From the NCBI GenBank assembly GCA_946965045.2, contig OX337230.1, forward strand, positions 434,001 through 498,000: DNA of 64,000 bases. The letters are read 5' to 3'. The stretch comes from Epithemia pelagica (lineage: Eukaryota; Bacillariophyta; Bacillariophyceae; Surirellales; Surirellaceae). The translations under genes were made by a program, and so were the position numbers. Under the pieces are notes generated by a model, which did no database searches, was not told the origin of the DNA, and worked only from the letters and a program-made list of their open reading frames with translations. Below, piece by piece: positions 20,106 through 30,550 of the stretch (positions within the stretch are counted from its first letter, which is position 1; every line of letters starts with the position of its first letter).

Positions 20106-21134
20106 TTGTTGTGACAAGGAAAACAACAACCATGTCTGAAGAACTTTCAGTGCAACTGGAAATGTGTCGGAGGATTGGAAGTTAATGTGAGAATAATGGA
20201 GTGAGCAAAAGAAATCTCACGACAGTGTATGGTGACCCGGAATGGCTTCGACTTCTCCGCCTTCAATCGGTTGGTGAGGACGAGCATTCACGTGCCATTA
20301 TGCACTGTCGACCTTGAGGCATCTTTGCTCTCTGAAAATATCATGAGTCCATGTGCCCCTGCGATTATCGTTGGTATCCATTCGGAATGCCAACCATTGA
20401 ATGTTTGACCCAGTTTAGGCACTATGATAAGATGGATTGCATTTGTAGGAATACTTCTTCATATTTCGTAGCGTGCTGCTAGGCTCAACATGGAGGTAGT
20501 CCGCTTGTTCGCTAGTGTTGCCATTGACCACGAAACATAGTCAATTCCACTCGGAAAAGAATAACATCTTGTCATCACTGAACAGCGTTGGTGTGCATCT
20601 GTACATGGTCATCGATAAGGGAATGACCACTCCGTTTGCAAACGAGTTTTCGCAAAATCAACTGAAGTTCCTCACAGGTTGTGCCACACAGTTTTGGTCA
20701 TGGCGAGTACAGAGGAATTACCTGGATGAAAACTCAGAATCAGACGGCGAGCAGGAAGCATTGGGTATGAATACGACACCATGTGACACGGAACAGCCCA
20801 TCATGAACACATCCCAGAGAGAAAGACAGATTTCGCGAGACAGTCGAACAAGAGTTTTGACACAAGAGCAATGAGTTTTTCGTAGCATGCCCAAAAGACA
20901 TTTCTGATCCAGTAGTTCGTCGCAAGAAACATGTCAATGGCCGCCCTCGCCAAGAGGGGAGGGGGAAAGGACGATTCAACGGCCTACGGTCTGGCACGAC
21001 GACGCTTCCTATACAAGCCCTAGTTCCTGGCTCCTACACAAACGCAGACAATCACAACATTCTCACGTTCGCAGCGGAATGAGAATCCTGTGGCACCCTA
21101 AAGAACCAATGATACCCCCAAGAGTGGGGTGAGT
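20106..21134. other. Intergenic, one orphan frame
   Basis: Nothing is recognised. An open frame at 20515-20874 (about 119 codons) could be an old transposon remnant, but it has no motif. The stretch separates the convergent unknown gene and helicase gene. Confidence 0.4.
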
Positions 21135-23376
21135 TTACGACGAATGCTTGGCTCGTTTGGAGGCAGCTTGCGTCTCATCCTGATTTGTTGGTTTGGATGG
21201 ACGTTTCTTTCTCGGATCGAGCGGTGCTTTGTTGGTTCGCGCCTTGCGGGGATCGGATGGTGCTGCTTGTCGCATGGATGTTCGAGGATCAGCTCGTATA
21301 GATGTTCGAGGATCTGAGGGGACATGTTCCTTGTTGTGGACACTGGGATTTGTCGTCCGAGGATCTCTCATGGGTTGCGTCATTATTGTGTTCCCTCCTG
21401 ATCTTGCAGATCCTTCCACATTCCATGGTTGCGTTCTTGGGGGTGGTGGAGGAGGGGGTGGGGGCGGCGGCGGCGGCGGAGGAGGAGGGACTTGCCCAAC
21501 AGATGGACGATTCCAACTTCCCTCCGGTCTTCCACCTGGTACCATATCGCTGTTGCTGCTGCCGTATATTGGGGGCGATGGCGGTGGTGGTGCTTCCATG
21601 ACGGGTGGAGCCGCGGGCACAACCGTGGAACCACCAACGCCTTCCATTTTCCATTCGGCAGGTGGAGCAAAAGGCCCCATGGGATGGTTGGATACCTTGG
21701 CAACTTTGAGAACGGCATTGGTTTCACGGGCATGTTGAACCAGGTCGTTCCAGTAGGGATTGACCACAATGGATTGGCATTTGGCAATGACAAACAAAAA
21801 GTGCTTGGCTCGTGTCAAGGCCACATTCATACGACGAACATCGGCCAAGAAACCAATGCCCTTGCTACTCCCCGAAGCTCGCACCGCCTAAAAAATGACA
21901 ATGTTTGCCTCCTGACCTTGAAAGGCATCGACGGAATTGATTTCCACCAACTTTTCGGATTGCTCTGGACCACCCAAGGCTTCGGCAAAGAGCCGACGCA
22001 ACAAGTTACATTGCTGTGCATAGGGTGTAATGACAGCTACCTTGGATTCGGTACACAACTTGCGAGCATACTCGGAAAGCTTTTGGTACAAAAAGACGGC
22101 TAACATGGCCTCTTGTTTGTTTGACAAACTGGTTCCTCCCCGCTCTTCCATGGAATCCAAATCCAAAATCGTAAAAGGTTTGAATTGTGGCACGGCACAG
22201 TTGAGTACCACACGAAGACGATTGCCATAATTGGGATTCTTGACATTCGGTCCATCCAACAAATTGCCTCCAAAAACAAATGACGAGGGAAATGAGAAAT
22301 ATCGGGATGCATTCGATACTGCTCATTGAGCATATAGACTGGTTGCCCTGCCTCCTCCAATCGCTGAAAGAGAGATCGATCGTATTTGGAATTCCGACCC
22401 GACACATTAAAGATAGTAGCCGGCAATTGTTGCGGATCTCCCACCAACACGGCATGTCTCGATCCCAATTGCAAGGCCGAAAGCGTGGCTGGTTCGACAC
22501 TTTGGGCCGCCTCATCCACGACCACGACTTCAAACTTGTCGACAGCCTCCAGTGTCCGGCTTCCCGCCGTTCCCAAGGTGGTCATGACAATATGGACATC
22601 GTTCAAGACATGAGATTCTAGATTCATGCGTACTTCATTGTGATTGGCGCCTTGATCCATACCACCCTTGATAATTGTGCATCGTTCCAGATGCGTCTTG
22701 ATGGAAAAATAATTTTCCACCAATCGGACAAGACGGGAGACGTACGTGCGGTATTCCGGCATGGAGGTGGCCGGAAATTGCGTTTCGCCTGGTTCGGGAG
22801 GCGGTGGTACTTCGTACGTCGTGGTCTTGTCGCGATGATTGACATAGTAGACCCGGCCAACACTATTGCTGTTGGAGGAATCGGACGGTTCTTCTTCGAC
22901 ACGAATTTCCCAATCTCGTGACAAGGGCCAGGAACAGGCCGAGGTCATGGCATGCAACCGTTGTCGCAATTTGAACATGTCTTGACTGATGCGAGACAAT
23001 TCCATACGATAGCCGGCAATGGAGGCATCCAAACGAGCCAGGTCCAAATTTCCCCCCAGAATGGTTTCCACCTTGGTTTCCAAGGCGACGGCTCGAACGG
23101 CTGTGGACTGACCGACACCGACCCGAATCATACTAGGATTGTACCGTTGTCCCTGCCCATCAATGAATCCATCTTGCATAATCTTGAGAATAATATTGTC
23201 GACCGCAGCATTGGAGGGCGCACACACCAATAATCGTGGTTTGGACTTGCGAGCCATTTGCAAGGCCGTTTGTTTCGCTCCTTGGGGTTGGGAGGCAATC
23301 CGTCGTACTTCGGCATAGTACTTGTTGTACTGCCGAATATGTAAGGAATTTAACACGGCAACCAACGTTGTGGTTT

Positions 23377-23665
<289 letters not shown>

Positions 23666-24830
23666 TTCCCGTTCCGGGTGGTCCCTTGATGAGGGTAAAG
23701 CCCCCTTCTCCATATTCATGAGCCGATGCCGCAATGGCTTGCAACTGTGAATCATTAAACTTTTTGGAGGCATAATCCATGAATCCTTTCCCCAAGGCTT
23801 CGGTACCTCCCATTTGTTCCAACAACAATTTGGGATTCTTCTTCCTTTTGGTGTTCAGTTGGGTCTTGCCACCTGCGTCGCTGGAGTCCGTCCGTGGTTG
23901 TGGTGGTTTTTTGGTGGTGGCATCGTCCAAATGTTCGGCCAACAGGTATCGTACCAAGGGCAATTGATGAACTTGCGTCAAGGCGGTAAATTCTCTCAAG
24001 GCCGTGACATTGCAGCCCAAAACGACCAAATACATGGCCACACCACCACTACTGCCCGTGCGGGACGACGAGGATGATGACGAGGATGTCGACGATGGAT
24101 GATGCACGGCATTGTACTGAATCCATTTCCGTCGACTGGCCTTAAGAATTAAATTGTCCCAATTGCCCTTGGTCCGCGTCACTTCGGCATGACCAACCAA
24201 GCCCAACGTGGTCAACGAGTCTTGTGGTTTCTTGTTGTTCTTGTGGTGGTTGCCAGTCTTGTGGTGGTGGTGGTGGTGATTGGGTCGTTCCATAAAGTCG
24301 GCCCGTTGGACCAACAAACACAAATCACCCGTCACCACGGGCGGCGTGCCACCACCACCACCACTCTTTCCATCGGGGTGGTTCCGTCCATACTGACTAT
24401 TATTATTTGTATTGTTGTTGCCAGGAGGATTGGTATTGGGATGGACTCGCAAATGGACGGCTTCTAGTTGCGCTTCCAAATGCAAGGCATCCCACGAAGC
24501 AGTTTGTGGACCCCGTTTCTTACTAGTGGTGTGGTGGTTGCCGCCGCGAAATTCTTGTTGCATGACTTCGACTCGCACCGCAAAAGCCGTCGTTCGTCGT
24601 TGTGAATTGGATTGAGGAGCCATGACTTCTTGCAAAATTTGAGCCCGACATTCGGCCATGACCAAGGGGGCCCACAAGGCAACGTATTGTTTGGAACTAA
24701 AAAAGACATTGGGTAAGGGACGTGAGGTCGAAAGCGCCGTGGTACTAGAGTCCAAGGCATCGTCGTCTTCTTGCTCGTTTCGTGTGGCATTTGGTTTGGG
24801 ATGGTTGCCATGTTGCTGTTGGGACGATGG

Positions 24831-24832
<2 letters not shown>

Positions 24833-24907
<75 letters not shown>

Positions 24908-24912
24908 GCATG
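24833..24912. repeat. CAA/TTG trinucleotide repeat encoding poly-Gln
   Basis: The tract reads TTG on the plus strand and CAA on the helicase coding strand, encoding more than 20 consecutive Gln within the N-terminal disordered part. Confidence 0.95.
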
Positions 24913-25782
24913 GTTTGGGCATAGTGCGTACAGAAATCCCATTGGCGCAATTGTTTCCAAAAATCGTCCGGTTCCAAGGTGGGAAAGGTATGGGCGGCCG
25001 CCGTTTGATTTTGTTGATTGGTCGAACTCAAATTCTGCACCAATTGGGCCAAGGAAGAACCACTCGTACCAGTAGCAGCAGTCGTCGCCGTGTTGGTTGT
25101 ATTGGTGGTTTGGGTCCTATTACTACGGACAGCCGCCTTTTTCTTGACCACGGTGGGCAAGGGCGACGAGGATGGGTAGTCCGAAGACGACGATGACGAC
25201 AATGCCTCCTTGGTCAGGTCCACCACGGTTTCTTCCCTTTGCTGTTGTTTCTGTTTTTGTGCCTTGAGGACCATCAAGGCGGCAGCTTGTTGTTGTTTGT
25301 GTTTGTTTTTGCTCTTGAGCAAGGTGGGACGACGAAAAGTGGGTGCCGTTGCCGCAGCGTCTGTTGTCGAAGACGAAGAAGAAGCAGCCGTGGCAGCCGC
25401 AGCCGCCGAGGGCTTATTGGTTGCCGTTTGCCGTTGCTGTCGCAGGGGTGGGAGGAGGCTGGACTTCGGGAGGCCGCGCTCGTTTCATTCCAAATTTCCC
25501 CAAGGCGGCAGCAGCAGCGGCAGCCGACGACGAAGAAGAAGACGTGAGGGACGGCGTTCGAGTCTTGGGAGTAGTGGTCGTGGAAGAGAGTGGAGCCCGG
25601 TGCGTCGTCGTGGAAGATGGTGGTGGTGCAGGAGTTCTATAACTGTTGTTGGTTGTCGAAGTTGCCGCCGTCGTTGTTGTGGTTGGTTGCAAGCGGGCCG
25701 CCAATTGACGTTGTCGTTGCAAGATTTCTCGTTCCTTGGCCGACAAGGACGAGGACGACGACGAAGGACGGCGGTGATTCAT

Positions 25783-27005
25783 GATGGTGTGCTGGGTGAT
25801 TGTGTTGGGAGTTGGGCCCGCTTTGCGAATCTCGCACTGTTATTTTGGGGAAACCAAAAATCTCCTCCAGTAGAAGAATGAACCAGAGAGACTTGGTTTC
25901 GTTGCGTTTGCGCAAGGGACCGAGAACAACACACTCTCTCAAAGGATAATAGAGCAATGTCTTTGTTGGTTTGTTGGTTTGCCCGTTCGCTGTTGCTTTT
26001 GATGTGGTCTCTTCAGGGTGACCGTTTAGACAGTCTAAAATATTTCGGGTCTAAAATAAATCTATAAGTACTTTTAGACTGTATAAAATGTCTAAAACAG
26101 GGTCTAAAATCTCTCCGTGGTTTTGTACGGCGGAGCAATAACCCTAACCCTAGACAGTCAGCTACTAGGAGCGAGCATTGTCTATGACAACACATCCAGA
26201 GGACCTCATAGCTTCATCATCTAAGTTATTGGATGGGATGGATAACATTGTTCTTGCACTCTCTAAGCATGAGAGAGGATAACTGAGACCTTTCTTTGTT
26301 CATTGCGATGGCATTGAGATGAATGAGGCAGAATGGTCTCCTAGTCACGAAGTAGTGGCGGCGCTACTGAAGGGTTAAGGTTAAGAGTCTAAAAATTTTA
26401 TTTTAGACTCGACCTCTGTCTAAAATAATTATACCCTTTTAGACCGGGTCTAAAAGCGGGGGTATAATTAGACTCCGGTCACCCTGGTCTCTTCATCTCT
26501 TGCGTTTGCGCGTGACTGTCACGCTCGCTCGTGCATGTCGGGGCGGGCGGGCCCGGGTATTCTTTAATCGGGGCAGGGTTTCGTCGGATAATAAATGCGA
26601 CTGTGGGTCGCGTTTTTATCGGACAGACCACTGACCACACATACATCATCGCTCACCTCGTCCACGTGAAAGAACAGGAAGCCACGTGGTATGACGTCGG
26701 CGCATCCCGATCCACAGAACGAAACAAACCATCACGCCGTGTTTCAACTTTCAACGTTGTTAAATATCTTTGAATGACTCCATAATATTGCGTTCTTGTG
26801 TTGTTACGAAGAGACGGTGTGATTAACTGTGGAGAGTCTCTCTGTCCAAGAGTCATCTTCTCGAACAAACAAGACGTCGAAGAAGAGAAGAGTCTGAGGC
26901 GCGCTGTGTTGTGTGGGTGTCGTTTGCTTCCTCATCACGTTGTTGCGGAAACTGGAGCGCGCCGCGGACTCCCCAAAACACAAAACGAAGTGCCACACAA
27001 TCATC
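25783..27005. other. Divergent intergenic region between helicase and CRN copy 2, with a MITE
   Basis: Lies between two divergently transcribed genes. It contains the MITE-like element 26015-26485, so that element inserted into a probable shared promoter. No coding region is convincing in the rest (CT- and GC-rich). Confidence 0.5.
26006..26494. mobile_element. MITE-like non-autonomous DNA transposon with 9-bp flanking repeats
   Basis: The body 26015-26485 (471 bp) starts AGGGTGACCG and ends CGGTCACCCT, a 10-bp perfect terminal inverted repeat. The 9-bp direct repeat GGTCTCTTC flanks it at 26006-26014 and 26486-26494. Inside, TCTAAAAT and ATTTTAGAC motifs recur in inverted orientation near both ends. 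There is no coding capacity. Nine-base duplications are typical of Mutator-type transposition, but an 11-bp repeat beginning CAGGG with a 7-bp duplication fits the same bases, so the superfamily is undecided. Confidence 0.82.
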
Positions 27006-29072
27006 ATGACAAGTGTTCGAACGACAAACCTGGTGGTGTGGTTCCACGTTCTAGTAGCCCTCCCACAAGCAGCCGCATGGTCCTTTTCCATTCCGAGACT
27101 CCACCACCAACGCCGCGTTGTGGTAGGACCCTCGCCACCCCTGATTCCAACAACACTGCTGCAAGCCATTCCATCTCCGTCCTTGGATCCAGATCAGGAG
27201 GACAATTACATGGAGTTTCCAAAACCGATACTTGATGTACGGGTATCGGATGCTCCGAACGAGCAGGTTCCTGCCATTCTGGATGCTGTGTGGCAGAAGG
27301 ACGAGCGGTGGACAGCCGCGTATCGCACGTTTGCTGACACGCAGCCTCAAGCCGCGGGGAAAGGCGTGGAGGTCACTCAAATGTCGCAAAGTCTACTCGA
27401 TGATGACACAGCTTCTCCTCACGTGGTTACTCGAAAAGAACAGAGGGATGTTGTCGAGTGCGCATTCCAGAAATCTCGGCGGTTGCTGCATGACGCCACG
27501 GTCACAATCACCGTACGCGGATCACCCGGTATCGGCAAGAGTTGGGCTTCCTTGATCTACATAAAAACACTCATGAACCAAGACGCAGAGCGACGAAGGC
27601 CAATCCTTTTTGAGAAGGGTCAGAATAATCAAAATCGTAGTTTGCTCTTGTTCATGTCAGAAGGCGACGAAGCCGCCGGTGCTGCGTGGACGGTTTATCG
27701 TCTCAAAGAAGGCATCAATCTACCAGCGGAGTGGCTCGACTGTTCCGTTCTCGACGTTGTGATCGACCCACCCTGGTTCCCTCCAACCGTGGAACCAACT
27801 CCGTCAAGACTTATAAGTTCACGTGGCCATCGCTTCATTCCCGTTTCTCTAGACGACCGACACCTCGGAAGCGCCTTCAAGGCCTCCAGCGAAATGACCG
27901 AACTAGTGCTCGGCCCTTGGGATCTGGAGGAACTGAAAGTGGCTTTCCCGTACATGGTGTTTAACGAACCGCTTAGAGTGTTTCAAACCAACAAGCCCAT
28001 CTTCGACAAGACGCTGTTCTTCATGGAAGAGAACTACTACATTTTGGGCGGACTGCCCCGTTATCTGAAAGACAACAACAAAAATAGAAAACGCATAGCT
28101 GAGATCACACCCGAAAAGGCTGAAACGCATGCTCCAGTGCTGCTCAATGCCTTGGCTCAAGGGACGTCTTTCTCTGATTCTACCTCCGAAAAACTATTAA
28201 CGCGTTTCTTCACACTTCGTGCCGGAGAAGATGAGAATGGATACAATCCCAACAGGTTGTATGCGACGCTTGATTTTGTCTCTCCAGGGGCGGCCAAGGC
28301 AGCAGGAAAGATTATTCTACAGAAGATTCATAAGGACATTATGTGGAGGAACCAACGTGATGCTTCTGATATCGGTCTCGCTTTTGAGCGAACTGTGCTC
28401 ATATTCTTGTCCCTTGGCGAAGCAGGAATGAGAAAGATCGGTATCAAAACCCGCTGTCGTAAGCTACTTGGCTCTGGGGTTGCTGGTACCGAACAAGGGG
28501 TGAACGTGTCCGAAAAACTTGATGAGAACAATGTCTTGTTTTCGACGACCGGAAACCATCCTTTCTACAAGATAAACGAATCCCCCGATGCTGCAGCATT
28601 TGAAGACACCGTAAAAGCGAATGGAAAGGGAATGGCGTATGAGGAGCGAAGCGACGCACTCCCAATGCTGAAATCATCGAAGTCATTGCATTTGCCTCCC
28701 GACGGATACTGTAACGTCGATGCGATGGTTGGGGCTGACCTTGGGCTTCAGACAACTTTACAAAAGACCCACACCGTATCAGGGCCCGAGTATATTCGCC
28801 AAAGGAAATCCTTTGGTCTTTCTGAAGATGATCCCTTTTCTCTGGTTTTTATTGTGCCACCCGAGCGGTTTGACAATGGTTGGAAGACTATTCAACAGTT
28901 CCACTGGAGTTCAGAGGCGGGTGAGGCAGCCACAAGCCGAAAGCGACGAAAGGTGGCTACAACAACAGGTGGGTCCATTTCCTCGAATGTGGCAACCATC
29001 TCAGAATCAGACAAGCGGAAAGCGCGTTCGTCAATCTGTCAGTATGTCATGACTCTTGAATTTGATAAATAA
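27006..29072 (+). CDS. Crinkler/RHS-like protein with N-terminal signal presequence, copy 2
   Basis: The 688-aa frame starts at ATG 27006. The first 68 residues are unique to this copy: a short polar start, a hydrophobic core (LVVWFHVLVALPQAAA) and W-S-F-S-I-P, then an Arg/His-rich stretch. This resembles a signal peptide with an aromatic residue right after the cleavage site, as used for complex-plastid import in diatoms; it could equally mean secretion. From residue 69 (MEFPKPILDV) the protein equals copy 1 apart from a Glu for Asp near the C-terminus. Walker A GSPGIGKS and the NVDAM...LQTTLQKTH nuclease-like motif are intact. The point where copy 1 and copy 2 diverge is exactly the start codon of copy 1. 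Targeting to different compartments is predicted for the two copies. Confidence 0.78.
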   Translation: MTSVRTTNLVVWFHVLVALPQAAAWSFSIPRLHHQRRVVVGPSPPLIPTTLLQAIPSPSLDPDQEDNYMEFPKPILDVRVSDAPNEQVPAILDAVWQKDERWTAAYRTFADTQPQAAGKGVEVTQMSQSLLDDDTASPHVVTRKEQRDVVECAFQKSRRLLHDATVTITVRGSPGIGKSWASLIYIKTLMNQDAERRRPILFEKGQNNQNRSLLLFMSEGDEAAGAAWTVYRLKEGINLPAEWLDCSVLDVVIDPPWFPPTVEPTPSRLISSRGHRFIPVSLDDRHLGSAFKASSEMTELVLGPWDLEELKVAFPYMVFNEPLRVFQTNKPIFDKTLFFMEENYYILGGLPRYLKDNNKNRKRIAEITPEKAETHAPVLLNALAQGTSFSDSTSEKLLTRFFTLRAGEDENGYNPNRLYATLDFVSPGAAKAAGKIILQKIHKDIMWRNQRDASDIGLAFERTVLIFLSLGEAGMRKIGIKTRCRKLLGSGVAGTEQGVNVSEKLDENNVLFSTTGNHPFYKINESPDAAAFEDTVKANGKGMAYEERSDALPMLKSSKSLHLPPDGYCNVDAMVGADLGLQTTLQKTHTVSGPEYIRQRKSFGLSEDDPFSLVFIVPPERFDNGWKTIQQFHWSSEAGEAATSRKRRKVATTTGGSISSNVATISESDKRKARSSICQYVMTLEFDK

Positions 29073-30052
29073 TACAATGAACGTCCACCGCAAGAGTGTG
29101 TCTTGTGTCGCGAACATGCGAGTATAGCTGGGGTAGCAAGCTTATACCCGGCAACAAGACTCATCAATCACGAATGATGAGCGACGTAGATGTGAACGAA
29201 TGGATGGAATGACTCATCCAAAAGATATTGAAGAAAAGATCCAAGTGAATTTAGTGAGAATTTAGGACTAACATAATAGTGATTATCAGAATAAGTATCC
29301 TTTTACGGATTGCTCAATGGGAAAGAGACCGCCGTTCTTTTCCACTACTCGCAGGTTATGAGCCCAAGTATTACGCTGTAGAAGGTTTCCCAAGGTCGTA
29401 CGGTGACAAGGAAGTGAGTGCTCTGGCAAGATAGGACAGAGAGAAGGTGAGAACAATGGCGCGAGCAGAAGACTCGGCAAATGTTTCACCCGCTTCAGGT
29501 GCAGCACCGGCTAACACGGGAGACGATGAGGACTATCAAGACGCCTCAGCGGAAGATCAGACTGGAACCGACAATCGGGAATCCGACTTTGGATTCCGAG
29601 CACTCGACGAAACGCTTCAGGGTCTTAATGAGAGAGGACAGAGAAGAACAAGCGATGAAAACAATTCGGATAAGAGTTCAAAGAGCAATGACTACCCGTT
29701 AGATACAGATACCCAATTCATGGTTGGGGGACTGGCAGTTGAACTGGTGGAACCAGGTTCAAGGGGATATGGTGTCGCGGATCAAGGACCTCTATATCGG
29801 AAAGAGAACAGGGAGAAAATGTCCTCGGAGAAGAAGCAAGATCTCTTCAAGGAGGCCGTGAAGACATCGCAAACGAAATATACTTTCACGAGTATGAGTT
29901 TGACCGATGAAAAGAAATTGGATGAGTGTTACAACACTTCCATCATGATTTCCAAGACCAAGGACACGCATATGGTATACAATATGCATGACGTGTTCAC
30001 GATTGTGTTCCCCAAGTCGAAGGGATCCCGGAGTATCGAGTCTCGTACTGTA
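27209..30052 (+). repeat. Segmental duplication, copy 2
   Basis: Ungapped match to 3549-6392. The left limit is one base before the internal ATG (catggagtt); the right limit is in copia gag at CGTACTGTA, where foreign sequence beginning CACTG starts. Confidence 0.9.
29112..30052 (+). mobile_element. Second copia copy: target site, 5' LTR and start of gag, interrupted
   Basis: GAACA (29112-29116), LTR (29117-29353, 237 bp, identical to the 3' LTR of the first element at the two sites where that element's LTRs differ) and leader. Gag starts at ATG 29456 and reads for 199 codons until 30052, then the frame runs into unrelated sequence and stops at 30113-30115. Visible gag changes relative to copy 1 are Glu to Asp, Asp to Asn and Leu to Ser. 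The rest of the element is expected on the far side of the inserted sequence, outside this window. Confidence 0.88.
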
Positions 30053-30550
30053 CACTGCAACTCCAAAGTCAACCGAATATCAACGAAATACCATGTTCAG
30101 TTGACCCTTCACTGAATATGATGATTCAAAATCCCCCCAACGCCAACGCTCTATTCAGTTGATGACTGCTTCAAATCAGTTAGAATTGCACCAATTCAAT
30201 CTATACTCAGTTGATATAACATATTCAGTTACAACAGTGATTATCATATTCAGTTAAATCCTTTCTTGTTCAACCATCAACGACATTTAATCAGTCCTCC
30301 TCATTGAATAGGACGTTATTCCTCGTACATAACTGATTATCCCTATATCATATTATCACCACACAGTTGATCTAACAGAATAATAGCACACTGATGAATC
30401 ACATCCCCGTCTCCCACATCTCTCGATCTATCTCGTCTTTCGATATTCATCTCTCCCTCTCTCTATATAAAAGTCATTCATGTTCAAATCAACTGTGACA
30501 GCTCATCTTAATCCATATATTAACCACACGAGAACTATAAGATAAATGCT
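30053..30550. repeat. Left terminus with subterminal TTCAGTTGA motif array
   Basis: After CACTGCAACTCC, motifs of the form T/A-TCAGTT-G/A-A occur at 30096, 30154, 30175, 30206, 30224, 30249 and 30363, plus inverted forms (AACTGA at 30331, TCAACTG at 30489). No gene is present. A TATA-like TATATAAAAG sits at 30474. The layout matches subterminal transposase-binding repeats of CACTA elements. Confidence 0.65.

Noticed and set aside
21193-22103. Plus-strand Gly-rich frames opposite the helicase tail
   Set aside because: They are antisense to the poly-Pro and helicase motif V/VI coding sequence, which has clear homology.
26130-26160. Telomere-like CCCTAACCCTA
   Set aside because: Only two units, located inside the MITE-like element; not a telomere tract.
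30474-30483. TATATAAAAG as a promoter of a plus-strand gene or an LTR
   Set aside because: No plus-strand gene follows and no second LTR copy or TG...CA border is seen; the stretch is better explained as the subterminal region of the CACTG-ended element.
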